The notes under the pieces were generated by a model, which had not been told where the DNA came from, made no database searches, and saw nothing but the letters and a program-made list of their open reading frames with translations. A stretch of DNA of 11,728 nt from Ruminococcaceae bacterium UBA6434. Lineage in GTDB: Bacteria; Bacillota; Clostridia; Oscillospirales; Acutalibacteraceae. Position numbers and translations under genes: made by a program. How positions within the stretch are numbered: position 1 is the first letter of the stretch; every line of letters begins with the position of its first letter. Of the stretch, positions 6,034 through 11,728 are shown in pieces. Where the stretch lies: contig DJOQ01000008.1 in NCBI GenBank assembly GCA_002437245.1, positions 1 through 11,728 of the forward strand, in the 5' to 3' direction.

Positions 6034-6066
6034 GCGGCACCCGCTTTTTACGGGCGCCGCATTTTT
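6034..6066 (+). terminator. Intrinsic terminator after the fumarase alpha gene
   Basis: GCGGCACCCG (6034-6043) pairs with CGGGCGCCGC (6051-6060) with one A-C mismatch. The loop is CTTTTTA and the tail is ATTTTT. It closes the unit right after the alpha subunit, which rules out a beta subunit directly downstream in the same message. Confidence 0.9.
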
Positions 6067-6111
6067 ATAAATACCGATTATTTAAATTTAACAAAAAATT
6101 CAAAAACAGTC

Positions 6112-6140
6112 TTTATTTTACTGTAAATATATGCTATAAT
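6112..6140 (+). promoter_or_regulatory. Extended -10 sigma-A promoter of hpf
   Basis: TATAAT at 6135-6140 is preceded by TG at 6132-6133, one base before it, which is the extended -10 form TGnTATAAT. The -35 region (TTTATT at 6112-6117, 17-base spacer) is weak, as is usual for extended -10 promoters. The start would be near 6147, giving a leader of about 74 bases in which I see no clear riboswitch. Confidence 0.7.
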
Positions 6141-6220
6141 AAAATCACACTAAAGAAGATTTGGTGTATTGTCGCAACAAGGGCTTCGGTCTTTGAATAT
6201 ATAAATAAGGGGATGTCTTA

Positions 6221-6748
6221 ATGAACATTACCATTATCGGCAGAAAATGCACACCGAGAGAGTCTTTCAAAGAAAGGGCGGAATTAAAACTTAAAAAGGT
6301 CGAAAAATTCTTCGGCCCCGACGCTAATGCCAAAGTTACCGCTACGGTTGAAAAGAACATTAAAATTGTTGAGATAACGCTCTCTAAGGGCGGTTTTATA
6401 TTCAGAAGTCAGGAACGCTCGCAGGATCTTGAAGACGCGCTTGATAAGTGCGTAGATTCGCTTATTCGTCAGATAAGAAAAAATAAAACAAAGCTTGCAA
6501 AGCGCATACGCGACGTTTCCTTTGACGAGGCGTTTAATTCGACGGACGACGCCGCAGAAGAGGAATACGATATAGTCAGAACCAAGGCTGTGATTTTAAA
6601 GCCGCAGTCGCCGGAGGAAGCTATACTTCAGATGAATATGCTCGGCCACGAATTCTATATGTTCCGCAATGCCGATACCGACAGCGTAAATGTGGTTTAT
6701 AAGCGTGCGGACGGCGGTTACGGCATACTTGAGCCGACCGAGGGCTGA
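6221..6748 (+). CDS. hpf: Long-form ribosome hibernation promoting factor, 175 aa
   Basis: The N-terminal domain (1-97) begins MNITIIGRKCTPRESFKERA and shows the beta-alpha-beta pattern of RaiA/HPF proteins, with the basic helix RQIRKNKTKLAKR (83-95). After an acidic linker (about 101-116), the C-terminal domain DIVRTKAVILKPQSPEEA to VVYKRADGGYGILEP (117-172) is the dimerisation domain of long HPF. This form joins two 70S ribosomes into inactive 100S particles in stationary phase. AAGGGGA at 6207-6213 is 7 bases upstream of the ATG. The gene stands alone, between its own promoter and a terminator. In Firmicutes it is typically induced by stress or stationary phase; no alternative sigma site was identified here. 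Confidence 0.95.
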   Translation: MNITIIGRKCTPRESFKERAELKLKKVEKFFGPDANAKVTATVEKNIKIVEITLSKGGFIFRSQERSQDLEDALDKCVDSLIRQIRKNKTKLAKRIRDVSFDEAFNSTDDAAEEEYDIVRTKAVILKPQSPEEAILQMNMLGHEFYMFRNADTDSVNVVYKRADGGYGILEPTEG

Positions 6749-6778
6749 AACTCGGCGGCATAATATAATAAAATAAAC

Positions 6779-6811
6779 AGCACCGCTCGGTCTTTGACCG
6801 GGCGGTGCTTT
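6779..6811. terminator. Two-way terminator between convergent hpf and the minus-strand operon
   Basis: AGCACCGCTCGGTC (6779-6792) pairs with GACCGGGCGGTGCT (6796-6809), a 14-base-pair stem with one G-T and a TTT loop. On the plus strand the tail is short (TT, then GC). On the minus strand the sequence after the stem reads GTTTATTTTATTATA, which is more T-rich, so it should work better for the leftward operon. Both neighbours converge on it. Confidence 0.88.
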
Positions 6812-6830
6812 GCAATTCGTATAAATTACA

Positions 6831-7541
6831 TCATTTCATAAAGAAGAGCTTTACGGGCGAAATCAATGCCGTAAACAGATTTGTTGCAGTATCATAGTCA
6901 TAGGCATAGTCGTAGTCATAAGAAAAGCTGTCGTCGATGTACGGTACGGCTGCCCATACCGCTACCCACATAATCACCATAACAATTATGCTTAAAAGCA
7001 CCTGTACGCCGAAGCTGATTGCGGCGCAAAGAAGATATGATTTTGCGGCGCGCGGAGTATCGTTTTTCTGTACCAAAAAAAGTATAAGACCGACAATCGG
7101 AAAAAGCACCGAGACAATGCACAGCCCCACGCTTGCCTTTTCGTCGGGATTGCGGTATGCCTGAGGATTAAACGCACCGCTGTTTTGATTACAATCGTTA
7201 TACTGCCCCTGCCCGTTTTGGCGGTAAGGCTCGTTTCTTACCGGAGTGTTATATTGATTGTTTACCTGATTGTACGGCTGAGAACCGTAGTATCCGCCGC
7301 CACCGTTCTGCGGCGGCAAAGCCTCATTGCAGCTCTCGGGTCTGTAAGGAGCATTTTGCTCTTTAAAATTAACGGGAGACGCCCCGTTTGTGTAACGCAA
7401 AGGCTCGTTTTGCCCGTTGTAATTTGCGTCCGGCTTCGGACCCTCATTTTGTGCGACGCTCGGCTGACTGACGGGCCTGCTGCAATTCGGACATATTTCC
7501 GCGTCTTTCGGCAAAGCCGCACCGCAATGTTTACAAAACAT
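6831..7541 (-). CDS. Zinc-ribbon membrane protein with Asn/Gln/Gly/Tyr-rich linker, 236 aa
   Basis: The N-terminus MFCKHCGAALPKDAEICPNC is a zinc ribbon with Cys3, Cys6, Cys17 and Cys20. Residues 24-135 are low-complexity and rich in Asn, Gln, Pro, Tyr and Gly, so probably disordered. Two hydrophobic segments follow at about 137-157 and 168-199, separated by a polar turn (QKNDTPRAAK). The tail contains the alternating Asp-Tyr run at 208-217 and ends in a short hydrophobic stretch. Zinc-ribbon plus two-helix proteins of this design are common in Clostridia, mostly with unknown function. I chose the ATG at 7541, with AGGGTG 6 bases upstream on this strand; the GTG at 7550 is an alternative adding three residues. 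It lies 24 bases after rlmH and is probably the last gene of that operon. Confidence 0.8.
   Translation of the reverse strand: MFCKHCGAALPKDAEICPNCSRPVSQPSVAQNEGPKPDANYNGQNEPLRYTNGASPVNFKEQNAPYRPESCNEALPPQNGGGGYYGSQPYNQVNNQYNTPVRNEPYRQNGQGQYNDCNQNSGAFNPQAYRNPDEKASVGLCIVSVLFPIVGLILFLVQKNDTPRAAKSYLLCAAISFGVQVLLSIIVMVIMWVAVWAAVPYIDDSFSYDYDYAYDYDTATNLFTALISPVKLFFMK
6891..6920 (-). repeat. Asp-Tyr coding simple repeat
   Basis: The 10 codons encode YDYDYAYDYD inside the C-terminal tail of the zinc-ribbon protein. The DNA is a short imperfect run of six-base units. It may be prone to length changes and could differ between strains. Confidence 0.7.
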
Positions 7542-7565
7542 ATTATTCACCCTATCCTTATAAAT

Positions 7566-8048
7566 TTATTTGTGATATTTTCCGCCGGAGGATATTTCAA
7601 AAGCCCTGTATATCTGCTCGAGAAGCATACACCGCGCGAGCTGATGCGGAAACGTCATTTCGGACATTGAAAATTTAAAATCCGACATTCTTTTGATTTC
7701 ATCGCTGAGACCGAACGAGCTGCCTATGATAAAAACAATATTGCTTTTACCCGACAGCGCTATATCCGCTATCCTTTCGGAAAATGCGACGCTTGACATT
7801 TGCTTGCCCTCAATGCACATCGAAAATACATATGCACCGGACGGTATTTTGGATTTTATCATATCGGCTTCGCTTTTGAGAGCGTTTTTTATATCGCCTT
7901 CACTGGGGCTTTGCGGCAATTTTACGGGAGAAAGCTCTGTTATTTTAATTTTGCAAAATGCCTTGAGCCGCTTTTCGTATTCTGCGCAAAATTCGCGCAT
8001 ATAGCTTTCTTTGAGCTTGCCGAGCGCTATAACGGTAACATTTATCAT
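7566..8048 (-). CDS. rlmH: 23S rRNA (pseudouridine1915-N3)-methyltransferase RlmH, 160 aa
   Basis: RlmH is a SPOUT-fold enzyme that uses S-adenosylmethionine to methylate pseudouridine 1915 in helix 69 of 23S rRNA. The signatures are MINVTVIALGKLKESYMREFCAEYEKRL at the N-terminus, FIIGSSFGLSDEIK (106-119), which forms the cofactor-binding knot, and MTFPHQLARCMLLEQIYRAF (131-150), followed by GGKYHK at the end. The length is the family standard. A longer upstream reading frame exists, but MINVTV is the conserved start. Its ATG overlaps the walJ stop (ATGA), so translation is coupled to walJ; the local Shine-Dalgarno is weak, which fits coupling. Confidence 0.96.
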   Translation of the reverse strand: MINVTVIALGKLKESYMREFCAEYEKRLKAFCKIKITELSPVKLPQSPSEGDIKNALKSEADMIKSKIPSGAYVFSMCIEGKQMSSVAFSERIADIALSGKSNIVFIIGSSFGLSDEIKRMSDFKFSMSEMTFPHQLARCMLLEQIYRAFEISSGGKYHK

Positions 8049-8836
8049 AATATCATCGCTTTCTCGTCGCAGACGGGCTTTGCAACCTTGAGTATGTAGT
8101 CGCTGTTCTCTTTTGCTCCCGCCATGGTAAGCGCCGAGCACGTGGTCTGGTACGCGAGAGCCGGTATATTGTTTTCGCGACTCAGGTGACCGAGGTAAAT
8201 CCTCGTGGTACCGCTGTTTACGAGCCTCTCCGCCGTGCTCGCGCACGCGTCGTTTGAGAGATGCCCTTTTTTGCCGAGTATTCTCTTTTTCAGAGAATAT
8301 GGGTACGGGCCGTTTTCAAGCATCATAACGTCGTGATTTGACTCGAGCATAACAAGGTCGGAGCCGCTTACCGCGGAAAACACCTCGTCGGTCATCTCGC
8401 CGAGGTCGGTGGCTATGGATATTTTCCTGCCGTCGCTGCAGTCGATTTTGTAGCCGCAGCTATCTCTTGCGTCGTGCGAGGTGTGAAACGGAGTTACCAA
8501 AAGAGGACCTGCTTCGTTTCCCGAAAACGAGACCTCCTCCGTTTCGAATTTGCCGTTTAATATGCCCATATCGTCAAGCGCAGAAAGCGTGCCCTTTGTC
8601 GCATATACCTTTATGTGATATTTAGATGCGAAAACGCGCAGACCCTTAATGTGGTCGGAGTGTTCATGTGTGATAAAAACGGCGTTTAAGCTCTCGGGAG
8701 CTACGCCTATGTTAAAAAGTGCCTCGCAAATCTTTTTTGCGCTCATACCGACATCCACGAGTATTCCGCCGTCGTTGTTGCCTATGTACATTGAGTTGCC
8801 GGAACTTCCGGAAAAAAGCGGACAAAATCTTGCCAT
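8045..8836 (-). CDS. walJ: MBL-fold metallohydrolase WalJ (YycJ), 263 aa
   Basis: The start MARFCPLFSGSSGNSMYIG is characteristic of YycJ/WalJ. The metallo-beta-lactamase motifs are present: THEHSDH (H57, H59, D61, H62), H120 in HTSHDA, D143 in ATDLG, and GHLS (H216). The protein is probably a cytoplasmic nuclease-like metallohydrolase; in B. subtilis walJ belongs to the walRK operon and affects cell-wall control and replication coordination. Here walRK is absent from the window and walJ sits between a GDPD gene and rlmH. AAGGAG (complement of 8842-8847) lies 5 bases before the ATG. The gap to the GDPD stop is 17 bases and the stop overlaps rlmH, so all are in one operon. Confidence 0.94.
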   Translation of the reverse strand: MARFCPLFSGSSGNSMYIGNNDGGILVDVGMSAKKICEALFNIGVAPESLNAVFITHEHSDHIKGLRVFASKYHIKVYATKGTLSALDDMGILNGKFETEEVSFSGNEAGPLLVTPFHTSHDARDSCGYKIDCSDGRKISIATDLGEMTDEVFSAVSGSDLVMLESNHDVMMLENGPYPYSLKKRILGKKGHLSNDACASTAERLVNSGTTRIYLGHLSRENNIPALAYQTTCSALTMAGAKENSDYILKVAKPVCDEKAMIL

Positions 8837-8853
8837 AAAGTCTCCTTGGGGTA

Positions 8854-9708
8854 TTATTCCGGAAGAATGGAATTTGTTGTAATGTATTCTACGCCTGCGT
8901 CTATCATTGAGGCGAGCATTTCGCGGTTGTCAACCGTCCAGCAGGCGGTTTTAAGACCGCTGTCATGAACCTTGCGTATCCATTCGGGACGGCAGGCGTT
9001 GAATTCGGCCGAAAAGTCCATACCGCTGCAGCCTGCGTCTTTTGCGTCCTTAATGTTTCGGTTGTCGAGATAGTTTACGAGATACCACATATTAAGGGTC
9101 GGGTCTATATCGTGGAGCTCTTTAAGGTCGTCGAGTATAAATGAGATTATAACGGCGTCTTTAAGCAAATCGTTTTTGAGAAGCACGTTGTAGAAATCCT
9201 GCATTTTGTCTTTGCGCGGGTCCTTGATTTCGATTATCGGGTGGCAATTATACTTTTTGCAGATGTCAATGTATTCCTGAAGCGTGCAGGCTTTGAGCCC
9301 GGGGAACTTGTCGGCGTTGGAGCCTCTTACGACGTGCATTCTCTCGACTTCGTCAAACGAGAGCTCTTTAACGTCGCCCGTGCCGCTGTATATTGTCGAA
9401 ACATCGGGGTCGTGCATAATTACCCAAACACCGTCTCTTGTCATATGCGTGTCGCACTCAAGACCGAAATATCCGCCGTGCTTGCCTGCCGCCTCAAATG
9501 ACGGAGCGGTGTTTTCGGGATACGCCCCCGAAAGTCCGCGGTGCGCCACAAGCTGAACCTTGTCTTTATCGAGCGGCGCCAAATCGGAAAGCCTTTTGAG
9601 CTCACGCGGAACTATCGGCTTTTTACGCATATTTTTATATACAATTTTGCCGAATACCGGCTGGAATTTATTTCCCATAAACGCTGTGAATCTGTTAAGC
9701 TTGCTCAT
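8854..9708 (-). CDS. Glycerophosphodiester phosphodiesterase, canonical, 284 aa
   Basis: The enzyme cleaves glycerophosphodiesters to glycerol-3-phosphate and an alcohol. All key motifs are intact: HRG (H56, R57), PENT (63-66), the ExD pair (E84, D86), MHDPD (98-102) and IIEIKDPRK. The C-terminus has the standard TACWTVDNREML strand and VEYITTN. The first 50 residues are basic and amphipathic with no clear cleavage site, so it is probably cytoplasmic or membrane-associated. The ATG at 9708 has AAGGTGA (complement of 9714-9720) 5 bases upstream; a GTG at 9717 falls within that site. It is the first gene of the leftward operon with walJ, rlmH and the zinc-ribbon gene. It has the same fold as the motif-altered protein at 2590-3339 but is clearly a different branch. 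Confidence 0.94.
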   Translation of the reverse strand: MSKLNRFTAFMGNKFQPVFGKIVYKNMRKKPIVPRELKRLSDLAPLDKDKVQLVAHRGLSGAYPENTAPSFEAAGKHGGYFGLECDTHMTRDGVWVIMHDPDVSTIYSGTGDVKELSFDEVERMHVVRGSNADKFPGLKACTLQEYIDICKKYNCHPIIEIKDPRKDKMQDFYNVLLKNDLLKDAVIISFILDDLKELHDIDPTLNMWYLVNYLDNRNIKDAKDAGCSGMDFSAEFNACRPEWIRKVHDSGLKTACWTVDNREMLASMIDAGVEYITTNSILPE

Positions 9709-9747
9709 AAAAATCACCTTAACCTTTCTTACTGCTGTTTAAAACAT

Positions 9748-9776
9748 ATTATAGTTTAAAATCATTAAAAAGTAAA
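9748..9776 (-). promoter_or_regulatory. Sigma-A promoter of the GDPD-walJ-rlmH operon
   Basis: On the minus strand, TTTACT (complement of 9771-9776) and a perfect TATAAT (complement of 9748-9753) are 17 bases apart. The predicted start near 9741 is about 33 bases before the GDPD start codon. The -35 box matches 4 of 6 consensus bases. Confidence 0.7.
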
Positions 9777-9850
9777 CAGTATAAAGCCCTGTTGCTTCGG
9801 GATAATAATAAAAAATCCGTTTTTACGGCAAAAAAGGAAGGAAGATACAC

Positions 9851-10291
9851 TTGAAGGAAAAAAGCAGAACCGAAGAATTTTTGAATAAGGTATACGAAAA
9901 TGCCGAGATGTGCTGCGAATCCATTTCAATGATAACCGAAAAGGTTGAGGACCCGAGCCTTTTGTCGGAGCTTCAGAGCGAGCACAGGGATTATACCGAT
10001 TTGTCGGGCGAGGCTGTAAATCTGCTCGCAAAGAAAAATAAATTGCCTAAAGAAAAGGGGCCGCTGGCGCAGTTCGGAGTTTGGTCGGGTATACAGATGA
10101 ATACGGCGTTTGACAAAAGCCCCGATAAAATCGCCGAAATGATGATGCAGGGCAGTATGATGGGCGTTATAGATATGTCGCGAACACTAAAGGAATATGA
10201 CGATACCCCTGAGGATTGCCGAAAACTCGGCGAGAATTTGATTAAGCTTGAGGAAAACAGCATACAAAAAATGAAGCAGTACCTCGGTTAA
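9851..10291 (+). CDS. Small helical protein, predicted four-helix bundle (ferritin-like?), 146 aa
   Basis: The protein appears almost wholly helical, with breaks that suggest four helices at about residues 5-31, 36-62, 84-116 and 119-145. It has no signal peptide and no membrane segment. It is rich in Glu, Met and Lys; notable pieces are LLSELQSEHRDY (37-48) and IAEMMMQGSMMGVIDM (94-109). The general shape recalls ferritin-like small proteins, but I cannot see a full set of metal ligands (two Glu plus two ExxH), so this is only an idea. The TTG start is backed by the strong site GGAAGGAAG at 9836-9844, 6 bases upstream; the next in-frame ATG (9908) would remove helix 1. It is divergent from the GDPD operon. 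Function unknown. Confidence 0.8.
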   Translation: MKEKSRTEEFLNKVYENAEMCCESISMITEKVEDPSLLSELQSEHRDYTDLSGEAVNLLAKKNKLPKEKGPLAQFGVWSGIQMNTAFDKSPDKIAEMMMQGSMMGVIDMSRTLKEYDDTPEDCRKLGENLIKLEENSIQKMKQYLG

Positions 10292-10304
10292 TTGTAATAT
10301 CGGG

Positions 10305-10338
10305 TGGGGCGTAAAAAATCGGGCAGTTTTACGCCTCG
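10305..10338 (+). other. Stable hairpin without T-tract, downstream of the helical protein
   Basis: TGGGGCGTAAAA (10305-10316) pairs with TTTTACGCCTCG (10327-10338) over 12 base pairs including G-T pairs, with a 10-base loop. No T run follows, so it is not a classical terminator. AAATCG (10316-10321) could instead pair with CGATTT (10340-10345), giving an alternative fold. It may protect the 3' end of the upstream message. Confidence 0.5.
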
Positions 10339-10376
10339 CTCGATTTCGACTGAAAATGTTGGAAATTTCATTTGCT

Positions 10377-10412
10377 CCGAAACATCCGCGTAATCGGTGT
10401 TTCGGGCTTTTT
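10377..10412 (+). terminator. Intrinsic terminator upstream of the ATP-grasp gene
   Basis: CCGAAACATCCG (10377-10388) pairs with CGGTGTTTCGG (10395-10405) over 11 base pairs with one bulged T. The loop is CGTAAT, and TTTTT follows at 10408-10412. It probably ends transcription from the 9851-10291 gene and insulates the promoter at 10426. Confidence 0.8.
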
Positions 10413-10425
10413 ACGTCCCTTTTTG

Positions 10426-10454
10426 TTGACATAGATTTGGTTATATCTTATAAT
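10426..10454 (+). promoter_or_regulatory. Perfect consensus sigma-A promoter of the ATP-grasp gene
   Basis: TTGACA at 10426-10431 and TATAAT at 10449-10454 are separated by exactly 17 bases, a full match to the sigma-A consensus. The start would be near 10461, giving a short leader of about 29 bases with AAGG (10479-10482) 7 bases before the ATG. This predicts strong, constitutive vegetative expression. Confidence 0.93.
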
Positions 10455-10489
10455 AACAGAGTATATATTGTGGAAAAGAAGGTTTTTCT

Positions 10490-11701
10490 ATGCAGTTCCA
10501 GGAAAAGGAATTTTTACCGGTAATACTCGGTGCCGATATAACCGCGTATTCCCTCGCGAGGAGCTTCCACGAGGAGTACGGTATTAAATCACTTGTGTTA
10601 AGTATGTCGGAGGGCGGCTATATAGCCAATTCCGATATTATAGAAAACAGAATATTCCCCGGTCTTGAAAAAAAAGAGGTTCTTGTAAAACATCTTATAG
10701 AGGTCGGCAAGGAATTTGAGGGCAAAAAGAAGCTTATTGTGTTAGGCTGCGGCGATTGGTACGTCAGAGCGCTCATAGAGAGCAAGCAGGAGCTTTCACC
10801 CTACTATATCATTCCGTATATCGACCTTGACCTTTTAAATAAGATTGTACTCAAGGATAAGTTTTACGAGATATTTGAGGAACTGGGGCTTAATTACCCC
10901 AAGACATATGTGTATGAGTGCGGCAAGGAAAACGACCTCAAATTTGATTTCGATTATCCCGTTATAGCAAAGCCCGCAAACTCGGCTATGTATCATTATG
11001 CCAAATTTGAGGGCAAGAAAAAGGTGTTCCGCTTCAATAACGAAAAAGAGCTCCGCGATATGCTCGAAAAGCTTGAAAAATCAAGCTACAACTATAAATT
11101 CCTCATACAGGATTGTATTCCCGGCGACGATACGTATATGCGTGTTTTGACCTGCTATTGCGATCAGAACCACAAGGTGCGCTTTGCCTCTCTCGGCAGA
11201 ACTCTGCTTGAGGATCACACCCCCACGGCGATAGGCAACCCCGTTGCCATAGTTAACGAGGTGAATCCCGAAATAGTTGCCGCTGCCACAAAATTCCTTG
11301 AGCATATCGGCTACACGGGCTTTGCAAACTTCGACATAAAATATGACGAGCGCGACGGCAAATTCAAGTTTTTTGAAATAAACGTCCGTCTCGGCAGAAG
11401 TAATTTCTATGTTACGGGCAGCGGCTTCAATACCGTTAAATGGATTGTTGACGACTATATTTATAATAAGCTTGACGATTACACCGTAGCCGACAATATA
11501 AATCTTTACACGGTTGTTCCCAAAGGCGTAATTAAAAAATACGTTCCCGACAGCGATTTCAAATCTCTCGCCTTAAAGCTCTGGTCCGAGGGCAAGGTTT
11601 CCGAACCTCTGTTTTACTCCGCAGACCGCAACCTCAAGCATAATTTTTACGCGAGAGCGGCTTATATCAATCAATTCCGTAAATTCCGTAAATATTTCTG
11701 A
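10490..11701 (+). CDS. ATP-grasp carboxylate-amine ligase, D-aspartate ligase-like, 403 aa
   Basis: The enzyme should activate a carboxylate with ATP and join it to an amine. The N-terminal domain starts FLPVILGADITAYSLARSFHEEYG (8-31), and is followed by GCGDWYVRALIESKQELS (86-103) and YYIIPYIDLDLLNKI. The ATP-grasp core shows PVIAKPAN (157-164, Lys161), IQDCIPGDD (206-214), GFANFDIKYD (277-286) and FFEINVRLGRS (294-304), the metal-binding end of the fold. From memory, these blocks closely resemble the Enterococcus faecium D-aspartate ligase (Aslfm), which adds D-Asp to the stem-peptide lysine of peptidoglycan precursors. Whether the substrate is the same here is not known. There is no signal peptide, so it acts in the cytoplasm. 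It is preceded by a perfect promoter and lies alone at the right end of the window. Confidence 0.85.
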   Translation: MQFQEKEFLPVILGADITAYSLARSFHEEYGIKSLVLSMSEGGYIANSDIIENRIFPGLEKKEVLVKHLIEVGKEFEGKKKLIVLGCGDWYVRALIESKQELSPYYIIPYIDLDLLNKIVLKDKFYEIFEELGLNYPKTYVYECGKENDLKFDFDYPVIAKPANSAMYHYAKFEGKKKVFRFNNEKELRDMLEKLEKSSYNYKFLIQDCIPGDDTYMRVLTCYCDQNHKVRFASLGRTLLEDHTPTAIGNPVAIVNEVNPEIVAAATKFLEHIGYTGFANFDIKYDERDGKFKFFEINVRLGRSNFYVTGSGFNTVKWIVDDYIYNKLDDYTVADNINLYTVVPKGVIKKYVPDSDFKSLALKLWSEGKVSEPLFYSADRNLKHNFYARAAYINQFRKFRKYF

Positions 11702-11728
11702 TAACGCGCACCCCGCACTTTTTTGCCG

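Noticed and set aside
6147..6220. Riboswitch in the hpf leader
   Set aside because: The leader is short and shows no stable stems or terminator/anti-terminator pair.
7185..7670. 161-codon plus-strand reading frame
   Set aside because: It is antisense to the zinc-ribbon gene and the end of rlmH, whose protein motifs are convincing; the plus-strand product has no recognisable motif.
8049..8246. N-terminal extension of RlmH upstream of the ATG at 8048
   Set aside because: It overlaps the walJ coding region in another frame, and MINVTVIALG is the conserved RlmH start.
9777..9850. Plus-strand promoter for the helical-protein gene (TATAAA at 9780)
   Set aside because: There is no acceptable -35 box at the right distance and no extended -10, so it is not listed.
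1..11728. tRNA, rRNA, insertion sequence, prophage or defence-system genes
   Set aside because: No cloverleaf-like or rRNA sequence, transposase, integrase or defence motif was seen; almost all long frames belong to recognisable housekeeping families.

Overview
The window looks like chromosomal DNA from an endospore-forming low-to-moderate GC Clostridia-type Firmicute. The evidence is the sporulation pair yabP-yabQ next to divIC and a yabR-like S1 gene (a gene order known from Bacillus subtilis), strong Shine-Dalgarno sites, sigma-A type promoters, use of TTG starts, and intrinsic terminators between most units. It reads as an ordinary housekeeping segment. I see no phage, plasmid, insertion sequence, CRISPR array, tRNA or rRNA.

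Layout. 1-333 is non-coding and holds two tandem copies of an imperfect-palindrome repeat (period 109). 334-1140 encodes a protein with two SCP2-like lobes. 1205-3339 is an overlapping pair: a calcineurin-like phosphoesterase with a changed metal motif, and a shortened, motif-altered GDPD-fold protein anchored or exported by an N-terminal hydrophobic segment. 3480-5129 is yabP-yabQ-divIC-yabR, with a sigma-A promoter for divIC inside the end of yabQ. 5178-6020 is the alpha subunit of a two-subunit class I fumarase (or tartrate dehydratase) without an adjacent beta subunit. 6221-6748 is a long-form ribosome hibernation factor (hpf) with its own extended -10 promoter.

The minus strand from 9708 down to 6831 is one likely operon: a canonical GDPD, walJ (yycJ), rlmH and a zinc-ribbon membrane protein. 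It has a promoter at 9748-9776 and converges on hpf at a two-way terminator (6779-6811). Rightward again, 9851-10291 is a small predicted four-helix protein. 10490-11701 is an ATP-grasp ligase resembling the D-aspartate ligase of enterococci, behind a perfect consensus sigma-A promoter.

By theme, the genes touch the cell envelope and division (divIC, walJ, ATP-grasp ligase, two GDPDs), sporulation (yabP, yabQ) and the ribosome (hpf, rlmH, S1 protein). The points most worth following are the tandem palindromic repeat, the embedded divIC promoter, the D-Asp-ligase-like enzyme, the unpaired fumarase alpha subunit, and the altered phosphoesterase/GDPD pair. None of these is clearly a new system from sequence alone.
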